A stretch of 51,775 bases of DNA from Fluviicola sp. (lineage in GTDB: Bacteria; Bacteroidota; Bacteroidia; Flavobacteriales_D; Crocinitomicaceae), in NCBI GenBank assembly GCA_020849495.1, contig JADLGD010000062.1, positions 1-51,775 of the forward strand. The letters run 5' to 3'. Below are positions 34,305 through 42,941 of this stretch, in pieces. A program made the position numbers and the translations under genes. Every line of letters starts with the position of its first letter. Position 1 is the first letter of the stretch. Under the pieces are notes generated by a model. That model was not told where the DNA came from. It ran no database searches and saw nothing but the letters and a program-made list of their open reading frames with translations.

Positions 34305-34323
34305 GTGTGAGGGAGCGTGTGAG
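34305..34323. repeat. GTGTGAG repeat pair, element 1
   Basis: GTGTGAG occurs at 34305-34311 and 34317-34323, 12 bases apart. Upstream, CTCTCAC (34264-34270) is a near inverted partner, and ATCCCG (34257-34262) pairs with CGGGAT (34296-34301). The gap 34112-34356 otherwise shows no gene. Confidence 0.5.
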
Positions 34324-34356
34324 TATAGAGGGAAATATTCTGAATTACCAACAAGT

Positions 34357-34710
34357 TCATTTTGAAGTCAAATTACTTATCATTCTGAACAACATCCGCG
34401 ATAATTCATCTGCCTTACCATAAAATTGGGTGAATTCTTCCTCGTTTAGGATGGTTTCGTCTTTCAGGACATCAAATACTGCTACGCATTCAAACGCTGA
34501 ACCTCTTGAGATGACATAAAAGTTGCGCTTATCAGCTTTACTAAAACGGCTAGTTCCTTCTTCAATATTTAATACGATACTTAGAGATGCTCGTCTTAAT
34601 TGGTTTTTTGAAACTGAATCAATGGTTTTGCTTGTTTGGAGAAAAAAGCGTACTTCTTTGTTAAACTGCTTGGCCTTCTTGTAAACTTCTAATTTTTTGA
34701 AATCGAACAT
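34357..34710 (-). CDS. Four-helix-bundle protein (S23/23S rRNA intervening-sequence family)
   Basis: 117 residues with the family pattern: FKKLEVYKKAKQFNKEV helix, SKNQLRRASLSIVLNIEEGTSR, then KRNFYVISRGSAFECVAVFDV and a final helix. These proteins are encoded inside 23S rRNA intervening sequences in some bacteria, and free-standing in Bacteroidota, where the function is unknown. The Avd protein of diversity-generating retroelements has the same fold, but there is no reverse transcriptase or variable repeat here. The gene sits alone, flanked by two GTGTGAG repeat elements and near tRNA-Leu. Confidence 0.88.
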   Translation of the reverse strand: MFDFKKLEVYKKAKQFNKEVRFFLQTSKTIDSVSKNQLRRASLSIVLNIEEGTSRFSKADKRNFYVISRGSAFECVAVFDVLKDETILNEEEFTQFYGKADELSRMLFRMISNLTSK

Positions 34711-34790
34711 GATTAATGGTTTAAGTTATTTGCTTACTTGAATTTAAGGATTTGAAACGAAAAACGAAAATTTCCGAAGCCCGATTTTCA

Positions 34791-34868
34791 CACACTCAAA
34801 ACCCACGCTCAGTCCTGCAAAAAGAAAAAGTAGCAAGAAATCAGTGTGAGTTGGAGGGAGAGTGTGAA
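34791..34868. repeat. GTGTGAG repeat, element 2, with inverted partner
   Basis: GTGTGAG at 34844-34850 and GTGTGAA at 34862-34868, with CACACTC at 34791-34797 and CACGCTC at 34804-34810 in the opposite sense. It resembles element 1 (34257-34323) on the other side of the four-helix-bundle gene. Confidence 0.45.
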
Positions 34869-34871
34869 GTG

Positions 34872-34915
34872 AAAAAGAAAAAGCGAACTGCTGACGCGAT
34901 TCGCTTTTTCTTTTT
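34872..34915 (-). terminator. Long hairpin terminator of tRNA-Leu
   Basis: A perfect 16-base stem (34872-34887 with 34900-34915) and 12-base loop begin 2 bases after the tRNA 3' end. The arms are A/G- and T/C-rich around the GCGAA/TTCGC centre. Confidence 0.88.
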
Positions 34916-34916
34916 G

Positions 34917-34999
34917 TGCGCATGACTGGACTCGAACCAGCACATCCATAGGAAACCACCCCCTCAAGATGGCGTGTCTACCAATTTCACCACATGCGC
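34917..34999 (-). tRNA. tRNA-Leu (anticodon GAG)
   Basis: 83-base class II tRNA. The acceptor stem GCGCATG (5') pairs perfectly with CATGCGC, discriminator A. The D-arm has AAATTGGTAGACAC, the anticodon stem CCATC/GGTGG closes a TTGAGGG loop, there is a variable arm as expected for Leu, and the T-arm reads GGTTCGAGTCC. The CCA end is not encoded and must be added by the nucleotidyltransferase. An exact TAnnTTTG element lies 19 bases upstream of the 5' end and a 16-base-pair terminator follows, so it is a single-gene unit. Confidence 0.96.
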
Positions 35000-35018
35000 G
35001 GTTGCGTAAAAACGCGTG

Positions 35019-35026
35019 CAAATATA
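35019..35026 (-). promoter_or_regulatory. Predicted -7 promoter element for tRNA-Leu
   Basis: The minus strand reads TATATTTG, exact consensus, 19 bases before the mature tRNA 5' end. Confidence 0.55.
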
Positions 35027-35050
35027 CAATTTTAATGTGCTCTTGATTGC

Positions 35051-35662
35051 TTATTTGATTTTCAAATCAAGAATTTTTTCGCCTTCTAAAAAGCCTTCTA
35101 AGTGATCTCCAATTGCAACGGGTCCAACACCTGCTGGTGTTCCAGTGAAAATCAAGTCTCCTGTTTTTAAGGTGAAATACTGCGAAACATAAGCAATAAT
35201 GGCATCCACACTGAAAATCATATCGCTCGTTTTACCGTCTTGAACCAATTGTCCGTTTTTGTGCAATTGAAAGCCACAATTGGAAAGATCCATATCAGCT
35301 ACTTTTTTGAAATGAGTTCCCATCGGAGCACTGTTGTCAAATGCTTTCGCTTTTTCCCAAGGCAAACTTTTGGTTTTACATTGCTCCTGTAAATCTCTTG
35401 CAGTAAAATCAATGCCCAAAGAAACTTCTTCGTAATAATCTTTGGCAAATTTAAGTGGGATGTTTTTCCCTACTTTTTTGATTTTCAACACCAATTCACA
35501 TTCGTAATGTAAATCTTTGGTGAAATCTGGAATGTAAAAAGGTGAACCAGCTGGCAACAATGCCGTATCTGGTTTTAAAAAGAAAACAGGTTCAGTTGGT
35601 AAAGGATTGTTCAATTCCTTTGCATGATCTGCATAGTTTCGTCCGATACAAATGATTTTCAT
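35051..35662 (-). CDS. Fumarylacetoacetate hydrolase-family protein
   Basis: 203-residue cytosolic enzyme of the FAH superfamily, acylpyruvase/FAHD1-like by size. Metal ligands are seen in HYECELVLKI (Glu pair near 69-71) and the following GIDFTARDLQ (near 103-112); the C-terminal FTGTPAGVGP motif is intact. Family members hydrolyse acylpyruvates or decarboxylate oxaloacetate; the substrate is not predictable here. It starts 2 bases after the exonuclease gene, so the two are co-transcribed. Confidence 0.92.
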   Translation of the reverse strand: MKIICIGRNYADHAKELNNPLPTEPVFFLKPDTALLPAGSPFYIPDFTKDLHYECELVLKIKKVGKNIPLKFAKDYYEEVSLGIDFTARDLQEQCKTKSLPWEKAKAFDNSAPMGTHFKKVADMDLSNCGFQLHKNGQLVQDGKTSDMIFSVDAIIAYVSQYFTLKTGDLIFTGTPAGVGPVAIGDHLEGFLEGEKILDLKIK

Positions 35663-35664
35663 GA

Positions 35665-36513
35665 CTATTTTTTGAATTTGTTTTGTAGCATTTTCAATTT
35701 ATCATCAATGCTTAGATTATCGTTTTGTTGTTGTTCTTTGCGTTGATTGCGGATGCGTTCCATTTCATTGCGAAGCACTTGTTTGGTGTATAGCGGGAAA
35801 TCAGCATCGAGCATCCAGCCAAAGTAGCCCGGTTCAATTTTGTTGACTTCTTCCACGCTTTTGCCTTTGTGTTTACCAAAGTTGTATAGAACAGCACCTT
35901 CTTTTGATCGAGCAAGTCTTCCTGCAAAATCCGCCAATTCTAAGTTGCCTTGTCTGGTAAATGCCGCCAACTCTGCTACATCTTTAGAAAGTTCGGTATA
36001 ACGCTCTAATTGCGCTTTAAACACATCAAAGGTAACACGAGTGTCATATAAGGCGTTGTGAGCATTTTCCATGGTGTTATTGCAGTAGAATTGATATGCT
36101 GCAGCTAATGTGCGTTGTTCCATTTTGTGGAAAATGTTTTGTACATCGATGCATTTTCTGGCGTTAATATCAAAAGGAAAATCTGCGCGTAAGAATTCTT
36201 CAGCTAAAACAGGAATGTCAAACTTGTTTGAATTATAACCTCCTAAATCAGCATCTCCAATGAATGCGGCAATTTCTGCTGCCAATTCTTTGAATGTTGG
36301 TTCTTCAGCTACCATTTCGTTCGTGATTCCAGTAACTTGTGTTGATTCTTCTGTAATTGGAATAGTAGGGTTGACACGTTTGTAATATTCTGATTCGCTA
36401 CCATCGGGCATGCGTTTGATCAAAGCGATTTCGATGATTCGGTCTTTTGCAACATCCAATCCTGTTGTTTCAAGATCAAGCATTACAAAGGGTCTGTTGA
36501 GGGATAAGTTCAT
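35665..36513 (-). CDS. DnaQ-like 3'-5' exonuclease (DEDDh) with ExoX-like C-terminal domain
   Basis: 282 residues. DEDDh motifs: Exo I VMLDLETTGLD (Asp12/Glu14 region), Exo II YNSNKFDIPVL near 96, Exo III ENAHNALYDTRVT near 150. A small C-terminal domain (about 205-250, VLYNFGKHKGKSVEEV ... GYFGWMLDADF) resembles the ExoX-type C-terminal module. It is probably a proofreading or repair exonuclease rather than the replicative epsilon subunit; this is inference. First gene of a two-gene operon with the FAH-family gene. Confidence 0.9.
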   Translation of the reverse strand: MNLSLNRPFVMLDLETTGLDVAKDRIIEIALIKRMPDGSESEYYKRVNPTIPITEESTQVTGITNEMVAEEPTFKELAAEIAAFIGDADLGGYNSNKFDIPVLAEEFLRADFPFDINARKCIDVQNIFHKMEQRTLAAAYQFYCNNTMENAHNALYDTRVTFDVFKAQLERYTELSKDVAELAAFTRQGNLELADFAGRLARSKEGAVLYNFGKHKGKSVEEVNKIEPGYFGWMLDADFPLYTKQVLRNEMERIRNQRKEQQQNDNLSIDDKLKMLQNKFKK

Positions 36514-36600
36514 GAAGGAAATACGTCAAATGTTATTTTATCCAAATATCATAAAAATGCCGCATTACACAACATGATTTTGAAAATTAAGCAAAAGAAA

Positions 36601-36621
36601 AAGGGGCGATAAACGCCCCTT
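36601..36621 (-). terminator. Hairpin terminator of the OmpA-family gene
   Basis: AAGGGGCG (36601-36608) pairs with CGCCCCTT (36614-36621), loop of 5 bases; on the minus strand it is followed by TTTCTTTTGC. Confidence 0.88.
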
Positions 36622-36639
36622 CACTTTATTGAGATTGAA

Positions 36640-38988
36640 TTATTTTACAATAATGAATTCAGTTCTACGATTTTTCTGGTGAGCAGCTTCTTTTTCTGCC
36701 TCAGTTGGAAGATTGTTGATAGTAGAATCAGCAACTTTTAATTTCGATTCACCATATCCTTTTCCTGTAATTCGGTCTTTCGAAATTCCTTTCGAAATGA
36801 TGTAAGCAGCAGAAGCTTTCGCACGACGATCAGATAATGCTAAGTTGTATTCATCAGAACCACGTGTATCGGTATGAGAACCTAACTCAATTTTAATTGT
36901 TGGATTCTCTTTCAAAATTTTCACGATTTTATCCAATTCAGCAGCTGCATCAGGACGAATGTTTGATTTGTTGTAATCAAAGTAAATTGGATTGATGTTC
37001 AATGAACCAATGTCAACTCCAACATCCATTTTCGCCATCAAAGGATCTAACAAGTCATTGATGTTGATTACTGGCTCTAATCCAAGTAATTTTTCTACAT
37101 CATAACTCACTTTTACATAGCCTTCTTTTTCCAATTCCATTGTCATTTTAAGCGTGTTGCCTAAAATCAAATTTCTCAAGGTGTCTGATTTGAAAGCACC
37201 ATCATTCAAGGTTGTCAATGAAGCTAAAGTAGAATTATCATCACGGTTTACTAAACGCAATTTCACACCTGATAAAGCAGCTTTTGTTTTGCTATCTTTT
37301 ACAGTACCAACAATCACGTATGGGTGGCCCATTGTTTTATCATCAACATTCAACCATACATCGCGGTTAACTTCTTGGTAGCTCTTGTCACAATCAGTTG
37401 AGAACGTTTCTTTGTAGAATTCTTTTTGACCATTTTCATAAGAGAAAATCATGTCGTATTCTCTACATGGCTCTAATGAACTCATGAAAACACCATCGCG
37501 TAAACGAGGGAACACTTTGCGTTCGATTGGGTCTCCACAATTGGTGCAACGTAAAGTAATGGATACATCTTCTGGAAGATCTTTTCCATCATACGTATGG
37601 ATTTGACCTTTCAAAACAGCTAAGTTTTTAAATCCTAGGTAGTCGTTTTGAATTTCATAGATGTCTTTTTCTCCAAAACCATCACTACGAGAAGAGGTCA
37701 AGTAACCAGTTAAACCATCTACAGTTGTTGTATAGAATAAATCATCAACAGCAGAGTTTAATGGGTAACCTAAGTTGATAGGAGCTGACCATTCATTGTT
37801 ATCATCACGAACAGTAACGAAAACGTCAAATCCACCCATACTTTTTGGTCCATTACTAGAGAAGTAAAGTGTTTTGTTGTCAATAGAGATAAATGGAGAT
37901 TCTTCATCCAATGGTCCGTTGATGTTTGGTCCAAGATTCACAGGCTCACTCCAAGAACCGTCAGGCATCTTAACTACACGGTAAATATCACGTCCACCAA
38001 ATCCACCTTTACGATCTGAAACGAAGTACATGTGCTGTCCATCAGGTGTCACCGTACAGTGCGTTTCCCAGTTGTCCGTATTGATTTTTCCTTCGCGTAA
38101 ATGATTGACTTCTTGGAATTTGTTGGTTGTGAAATCAGAATAGAAAATATCACCATTACCTTTTGAATCTTGGTAAACATAAATTCTACGCTCATCTGAA
38201 CTTAAAGCTACTGTTGCTTCATTTTGCAAAGAATCACAGAACTCAAGTCTATATGGATCCATCCATTCACCATCAAAATCTTTGAAGGAGACATAAACAT
38301 CTTCAGGATGCAAGTTTTTACGTGGGTCAATGTTCTTATCACTTGCTTTATTTTCCCATTGTCTACGAGATGTAAAGTACAACGCTGAACCATCCAATGA
38401 AATAACAGGAGAAAACTCTGGTTTATCAGTATTGATGACCGAACCGATGTTTTTCAAGGTTACTTTTTTAGGAGTTTCCATCAATTTACGTGCAACAGCA
38501 ACTTGTTCTAAATTCAGTTTAGAAAAGAAAACAAACTCTGAATTTGCATTCGAAGTAGCGATGAATTTATTGTAAAATTCTTCCGCTTTATCCAATTGTA
38601 AATTCATGTGATAAGCACTTGCCATGTGATACAAAGCATCAATTGGTGCCGTAGTTTCATTTGCTGAATAAGCATCCCAATTCTTTTTTGTACTTACAAC
38701 TGCTTTTTCTAAAAGAGGAATCGCACGAGTGTAGTCATCTGACATTTCCATGTAGATGAAACCTCTTCTGTAGTTGTAATTGCAACTGTTTGGTTTAATC
38801 GTCAATAACTTGTCAGCAATGATTCCAGCTTGGTAATAATAACCTTCTTGCATCATTTCCGAACATTGGGTTACCAATTCTTGTTCTGAAGAATTTGCTA
38901 AAACTTTTTCCAATTGTTCTGGTGTCAATTGTCCGAACGAAAACAATGGGAAAAGAAATAGTAATACGGTAGACTTTATACGATTCAT
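36640..38988 (-). CDS. PorE-like OmpA-family protein (TPR, PD40 propeller, carboxypeptidase-regulatory-like, OmpA)
   Basis: 782 residues with four parts. Signal peptide about 1-19 (LFSFGQ). TPR-like helices about 25-170. A PD40/WD40-like propeller about 190-440 with repeats such as SLDGSALYFTSRR, TPDGQHMYFVSDRKGG and SIDNKTLYFSSNG. A CarboxypepD_reg-like beta-sandwich about 555-640 (VIVGTVKDSKTKAALSGVKL). An OmpA peptidoglycan-binding domain about 670-782 (FDYNKSNIRPDAA, HTDTRGSDEYN, LSDRRAKA). This is the architecture of PorE, which anchors the T9SS PorK-PorN ring to peptidoglycan. Flavobacteria carry many paralogues with it, so orthology to PorE is not certain. Confidence 0.85.
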   Translation of the reverse strand: MNRIKSTVLLFLFPLFSFGQLTPEQLEKVLANSSEQELVTQCSEMMQEGYYYQAGIIADKLLTIKPNSCNYNYRRGFIYMEMSDDYTRAIPLLEKAVVSTKKNWDAYSANETTAPIDALYHMASAYHMNLQLDKAEEFYNKFIATSNANSEFVFFSKLNLEQVAVARKLMETPKKVTLKNIGSVINTDKPEFSPVISLDGSALYFTSRRQWENKASDKNIDPRKNLHPEDVYVSFKDFDGEWMDPYRLEFCDSLQNEATVALSSDERRIYVYQDSKGNGDIFYSDFTTNKFQEVNHLREGKINTDNWETHCTVTPDGQHMYFVSDRKGGFGGRDIYRVVKMPDGSWSEPVNLGPNINGPLDEESPFISIDNKTLYFSSNGPKSMGGFDVFVTVRDDNNEWSAPINLGYPLNSAVDDLFYTTTVDGLTGYLTSSRSDGFGEKDIYEIQNDYLGFKNLAVLKGQIHTYDGKDLPEDVSITLRCTNCGDPIERKVFPRLRDGVFMSSLEPCREYDMIFSYENGQKEFYKETFSTDCDKSYQEVNRDVWLNVDDKTMGHPYVIVGTVKDSKTKAALSGVKLRLVNRDDNSTLASLTTLNDGAFKSDTLRNLILGNTLKMTMELEKEGYVKVSYDVEKLLGLEPVININDLLDPLMAKMDVGVDIGSLNINPIYFDYNKSNIRPDAAAELDKIVKILKENPTIKIELGSHTDTRGSDEYNLALSDRRAKASAAYIISKGISKDRITGKGYGESKLKVADSTINNLPTEAEKEAAHQKNRRTEFIIVK

Positions 38989-39005
38989 AGTGTTCTTTTA
39001 ATATA

Positions 39006-39036
39006 CATCCCACTAATTCAATGAATTAATGGGATG
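39006..39036 (-). terminator. Hairpin between the E2 gene and the PorE-like gene
   Basis: A 14-base stem (39006-39019 with 39023-39036, one T-G wobble on the minus strand) with a 3-base loop. It lies 21 bases after the E2 stop; the downstream tract is TATATTAAAA, so termination may be partial. Confidence 0.65.
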
Positions 39037-39057
39037 CGCGAATTTATAAAATTTATT

Positions 39058-40416
39058 TTACAATTCTCGATTTGGATCAAATTGCTCTAAATAGTCAGCA
39101 ACTCTTCTTACAAATTGTCCGCCCAACGCACCATCAACTACACGGTGGTCATACGAATGAGAAAGGAACATTTTATGTCTAATTCCAATGAAGTCTCCAT
39201 GAGGCGTTTCAATAACTGCAGGCATTTTACGAATTGCACCCAAAGCTAAAATTGCCACTTGTGGTTGGTTAATGATTGGTGTCCCCATCACGTTTCCAAA
39301 AGTTCCAACGTTTGTAACTGTATATGTTCCTCCTTGAATATCTTCAGGTTTCAATTTGTTATCGCGAGCATTTCTTGCCATTTGATTCACCGACTTAGCA
39401 ATTCCAGTCAAATTCATGCGGTCTGCATTTTTGATTACCGGAACAATTAAGTTACCTGATGGAAGTGCTGTAGCCATTCCCAAGTTGATGTCTTTGCGTT
39501 TGATGATGTTTGTTCCACTCACCGAAACATTGATCATTGGGAAATCTTTGATCGCTTTTACAATTGCTTCCATGAAGATTGGAGTAAACGTCAAATTTTC
39601 ACCTTCGCGTTTTTCAAAGTCTTTTTTCACTTTGTTTCTCCAATTCACAATGTTCGTTACGTCAGCTTCTACATAAGAAGTTACGTGTGGAGAAACGTGT
39701 GTTGACATCACCATGTGTTCAGCGATGATTTTGCGCATGCGATCCATTTCGATGATTTCATCACCAGCATTTGGCATCACAATTGGCTCTTTGATATTTG
39801 CTAAGAAAGAAGAACCAGATGAAGCAGGTGCACTTGGAGCAGCTACTGGAGCAGCAGCAGGCGTCTGAACAACTTCAACTTTCGGAGCAGCAGCAACGCC
39901 ACCTCCTGCAGTTCTTGTTTCTAAATAAGAAATTACATCTTTTTTGGTAACTCGTCCACCCAAACCAGTTCCAGCGATAGCATCCAATTCATTTCCGGAA
40001 ATACCTTCTTTTTGAGCAATGCTTCTCACCAAAGGAGAGAAAAACTTGCCGTTTGAACTGTTTTTATCCAATGCAACTGCAGGTGCTGCTACTAATTCTT
40101 TAGCTGCTTCAACTGCTTTTTCAGCTACCGCAACAGGTTCTACTGCAGGTGTTGATGGTGCTGGAGTAGCATCTCCATCTGTAGAAATGATTGCAATAAC
40201 ATCACCAACTTGAGCTACTTGATCCTTCGCAAATAATTGCTGAACCAAAACTCCAGCTGCTTCTGAAGGCAATTCATTGTCCACTTTATCTGTAGCAACT
40301 TCTACTAATGGCTCATCCAAAGCCACAGTGTCGCCTACGTTCTTTAACCAGTTTGTAATGGTAGCTTCCGTTACACTTTCTCCCATTTTAGGAAGACGAA
40401 TTTCAATTTGTGCCAT
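39058..40416 (-). CDS. 2-oxoacid dehydrogenase E2 component (dihydrolipoamide acyltransferase)
   Basis: 452 residues. One lipoyl domain (1-75) with lipoylated Lys44 in ATDKVDNE, an Ala/Pro/Val-rich linker (about 85-115), an E3-binding domain (about 128-165, SPLVRSIAQKEGI ... GGRVTKKDV), a second Ala/Pro linker, and the catalytic domain (about 220-452) with His424 in HSYDHRVVDG. The type could be branched-chain 2-oxoacid or 2-oxoglutarate dehydrogenase; sequence by eye does not settle it. E1 and E3 genes are not in the window. An exact TAnnTTTG lies 31 bases before the ATG. Confidence 0.93.
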   Translation of the reverse strand: MAQIEIRLPKMGESVTEATITNWLKNVGDTVALDEPLVEVATDKVDNELPSEAAGVLVQQLFAKDQVAQVGDVIAIISTDGDATPAPSTPAVEPVAVAEKAVEAAKELVAAPAVALDKNSSNGKFFSPLVRSIAQKEGISGNELDAIAGTGLGGRVTKKDVISYLETRTAGGGVAAAPKVEVVQTPAAAPVAAPSAPASSGSSFLANIKEPIVMPNAGDEIIEMDRMRKIIAEHMVMSTHVSPHVTSYVEADVTNIVNWRNKVKKDFEKREGENLTFTPIFMEAIVKAIKDFPMINVSVSGTNIIKRKDINLGMATALPSGNLIVPVIKNADRMNLTGIAKSVNQMARNARDNKLKPEDIQGGTYTVTNVGTFGNVMGTPIINQPQVAILALGAIRKMPAVIETPHGDFIGIRHKMFLSHSYDHRVVDGALGGQFVRRVADYLEQFDPNREL

Positions 40417-40447
40417 ATTATGCCTCTGATTCTCTTAAAACTTGGCG

Positions 40448-40455
40448 CAAAAATA
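40448..40455 (-). promoter_or_regulatory. Predicted -7 promoter element for the E2 gene
   Basis: The minus strand reads TATTTTTG, exact consensus, 31 bases before the ATG at 40416. Confidence 0.5.
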
Positions 40456-40484
40456 ACGTAAAAAATAGGATAATCTACAACGTT

Positions 40485-42431
40485 TTAGATAGTTCGGTCT
40501 AACTTTTTCCAAGAACGCAGTACAATTCGGATATCTGTGAGGATGTGATACTCTCTTGCGTAGAGCAAATCAAGCTTTGTAACCAACTGTTCGTCTTGAA
40601 CTTCGATGTGTTCGTGAGGAGTTAAAATTCCTTTTTTGATGCGAGGTAAATCATTTTTGGAAGTGTTGCTGTAACCAACTAAAGTAATTTTTCCAATCAA
40701 CAAGCGAAAACTGTTTTTTAACCATTGAAGTTTATGCTGGAAAAACCAACACAAAATAGGGGAAAGGACTAAGGAAGTAAATCCAACGAGTGCATCTAAA
40801 ATGCGTTTTTGACGTTGTTTACTCGTCTGAGCTATAGCATTGATGTCCAAAATGTACAAATCACCCGCGGTTTCAATCGAATTGGAACCAATCAAATACA
40901 AGCTATCAGGCTGTGCAATTTTGTAATCAATCTGTTGTTTTTGAATGGTTGTCATCCATTTGATGATTTCACGAGCAGTTGTATCTTTTGCGCAGAAAAT
41001 GATTTCATCAATACGATGAATGGATGCAATTTGATCCAATTGTTCAATGTCACCAACTGTTTGTAAACCCTTTTCTTCTGATGTGCCTACGTGGACAATT
41101 GTTTCGATTTTAGGTTGTGTTTGTCGCAAAAGGGTAGAAACACGATCGTATTCTGTCAAACTACCAACGATTGCAAAATTACTTTGAGTTTTACTGTTGA
41201 TTGAAAATCGTTTTCCAATTGCTAGATGCAACAACAAACGACTGAGGATATAATATACCACAACCCAAGCGGCTCCCATTAAAATGTATAAACGGGAAAA
41301 TTGCCAGTCTTTCGGGAAGAGTGCGTAAATCATCAAAATAATACCAGTACCGATGATGCTTCCACTGATAAATTTCTTCAACTTAATCGGATGATCATAT
41401 CCTCCTTGGAATAAGATGGACAGCATCCAAATACTGGTGTAAAAGAAAATAATGGATGTGGTGGTGCTTTCAGGAAAATAGATATTTGCTTGTTGCCAGT
41501 AATTGGTTAAAGCAAACAAGCCCATCAACACATAAGCCGCATCAAAACAAGGTAAGGTGATTTTCTTAATAAAACGTGCCGAAATTGCTAATCCCGCTCG
41601 AAAGTAAATGGCTGAATTAATGAGAAACGAAAATAGTTTCGCGTTTTTTTGAGAGAAATGTTTTCGAGCAAAGATGACCATTGCTCTGTAGAAAACAAAT
41701 ACATAATTAACGGAACTCTTTTTGGTACTTTCTCCTTTGTAATGGATGATCCTGGTTTCAGGGAAATAAACGTTTTTATAACCTCCTTTGACTATGCGAT
41801 AAGACAAATCAATGTCTTCACCGTACATGAAGAAGTCTTCGTCCAATAAGCCTACTTTATCCAAAGCTTCTTTACGCATCAGCATAAAAGCGCCACTCAA
41901 AATTTCTATTTCGTTGGTTTCAAATTCGGATAAATAACCTAAATGGTATTTTCCAAAGCGTTTTGATTTCGGAAATAAACGGGAAATCCCAAAGATTTTG
42001 TAAAAAGCAACAGCTGGTGTAGGCAAGCCTCTTTTAGATTCAGGTAAAAAGTTTCCTTTTCCATCAACCATTCGAACTCCAAGCCCACCAACTTCTGGAT
42101 GTTCATCCATGTAGCGCACCACTTTTTGTAGTGTATCTTCTTCAATAACAGTGTCTGGATTGAGCAACAATTGATACTTGCATGGAGAAAGTTCCATTGC
42201 CTGATTGTTGGCTTTGGAAAATCCTTTGTTGTCTTTATTGGCTATCAATTTTACCCAAGGAAATTTTTCGCGCACTAAATCAATTGATCCATCCACTGAA
42301 TTATTGTCGACTACCCAAACTTCTGCTGGTTCCAAAAGCATCGCTTTGGCAACAGAATTCAAGCATTGCTCTAAAAAGAAAGCAACGTTGTAGTTGACGA
42401 TAATGACAGCAATTTTGGGATTTGAATCCAT
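40485..42431 (-). CDS. GT2 glycosyltransferase fused to membrane domain and degenerate sugar-phosphate transferase
   Basis: 648 residues. The N-terminal ~245 are a WbbL-like family 2 glycosyltransferase (AVIIVNYN, VVDNNSVDGS, NKGFSKANN, LLLNPDT, FMYGEDIDLSYR), with nucleotide-sugar and metal-binding residues intact. About four to five membrane helices follow (roughly 280-415), then a Rossmann-like CoA_binding_3 domain (FAIVGSLTEYDR at about 420). The tail (about 545-648) resembles a bacterial polyprenyl-phosphate sugar transferase (KRILDALVGFTSLVLSPIL, LVGYSN, LDLLYAREY), but the usual catalytic core between the first helix and LVGPRP-like motif is mostly missing. Likely role: surface polysaccharide or glycolipid synthesis. 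Confidence 0.85.
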   Translation of the reverse strand: MDSNPKIAVIIVNYNVAFFLEQCLNSVAKAMLLEPAEVWVVDNNSVDGSIDLVREKFPWVKLIANKDNKGFSKANNQAMELSPCKYQLLLNPDTVIEEDTLQKVVRYMDEHPEVGGLGVRMVDGKGNFLPESKRGLPTPAVAFYKIFGISRLFPKSKRFGKYHLGYLSEFETNEIEILSGAFMLMRKEALDKVGLLDEDFFMYGEDIDLSYRIVKGGYKNVYFPETRIIHYKGESTKKSSVNYVFVFYRAMVIFARKHFSQKNAKLFSFLINSAIYFRAGLAISARFIKKITLPCFDAAYVLMGLFALTNYWQQANIYFPESTTTSIIFFYTSIWMLSILFQGGYDHPIKLKKFISGSIIGTGIILMIYALFPKDWQFSRLYILMGAAWVVVYYILSRLLLHLAIGKRFSINSKTQSNFAIVGSLTEYDRVSTLLRQTQPKIETIVHVGTSEEKGLQTVGDIEQLDQIASIHRIDEIIFCAKDTTAREIIKWMTTIQKQQIDYKIAQPDSLYLIGSNSIETAGDLYILDINAIAQTSKQRQKRILDALVGFTSLVLSPILCWFFQHKLQWLKNSFRLLIGKITLVGYSNTSKNDLPRIKKGILTPHEHIEVQDEQLVTKLDLLYAREYHILTDIRIVLRSWKKLDRTI

Positions 42432-42483
42432 TGATTGTTTAACGTGAGGCGTAAAAGTAACGATTACAAAGGGATTTTATTTT

Positions 42484-42861
42484 TTACTTGATCGCAATAC
42501 ACGAAATTTCAATCGGAACGTCCATTGGTAAGCGACTTACTTGAACAGTTTCTCTTGCAGGAGGAACTGCAGTAAAATAAGATGCGTAAACAGCGTTCAT
42601 TGCTGCAAACTGTCCTAAATCTGTCATGAAAATACTGCATTTCACTATGTGCTCAAGTGTCATCTCATTTTCTTTCAACAGTAATTCTATGTTTTTTAAA
42701 ATGCGGTGTGTCGCATCTTCGATGGATGCAACTTCCAATTCTCCTGTAAATGCATTCAATGGAATTTGTCCGCTAACATATACCGTGTCACCTTTTACGA
42801 TTGCTTGACTATATGGACCAATCGGAGCTGGTGCTCCAGGAATTGAAATTGCTTTTTTCAT
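42484..42861 (-). CDS. ridA: RidA-family enamine/imine deaminase
   Basis: 125-residue YjgF/YER057c/UK114 protein that hydrolyses reactive 2-aminoacrylate formed by PLP enzymes. Family motifs are GPYSQAI near residue 17, VYVSGQIPL near 30, and the C-terminal catalytic Arg in PPARETVQVSRLP with IEISCIAIK at the end. The ATG at 42861 is preferred over the longer frame to 42903, since the family begins MKKAISI. It is divergent from the amidotransferase gene across 80 bases; the longer frame would run into that region. Confidence 0.95.
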   Translation of the reverse strand: MKKAISIPGAPAPIGPYSQAIVKGDTVYVSGQIPLNAFTGELEVASIEDATHRILKNIELLLKENEMTLEHIVKCSIFMTDLGQFAAMNAVYASYFTAVPPARETVQVSRLPMDVPIEISCIAIK

Positions 42862-42922
42862 GTTTTTAGTTAAAATGAGTGTTCTTTTGTGATTTGCTAT
42901 CAAATTCTGAATGCAAGTTTAC

Positions 42923-42930
42923 TAATTTTG
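42923..42930 (+). promoter_or_regulatory. Predicted -7 promoter element for the pabA/trpG-like gene
   Basis: TAATTTTG, exact consensus, 11 bases before the GTG start at 42942; it rules out the in-frame starts further upstream. Confidence 0.5.
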
Positions 42931-42941
42931 ACAATAAAAAA

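Noticed and set aside
34357..34710. Four-helix-bundle protein as Avd of a diversity-generating retroelement.
   Set aside because: No reverse transcriptase, template repeat or variable repeat is present in the window.
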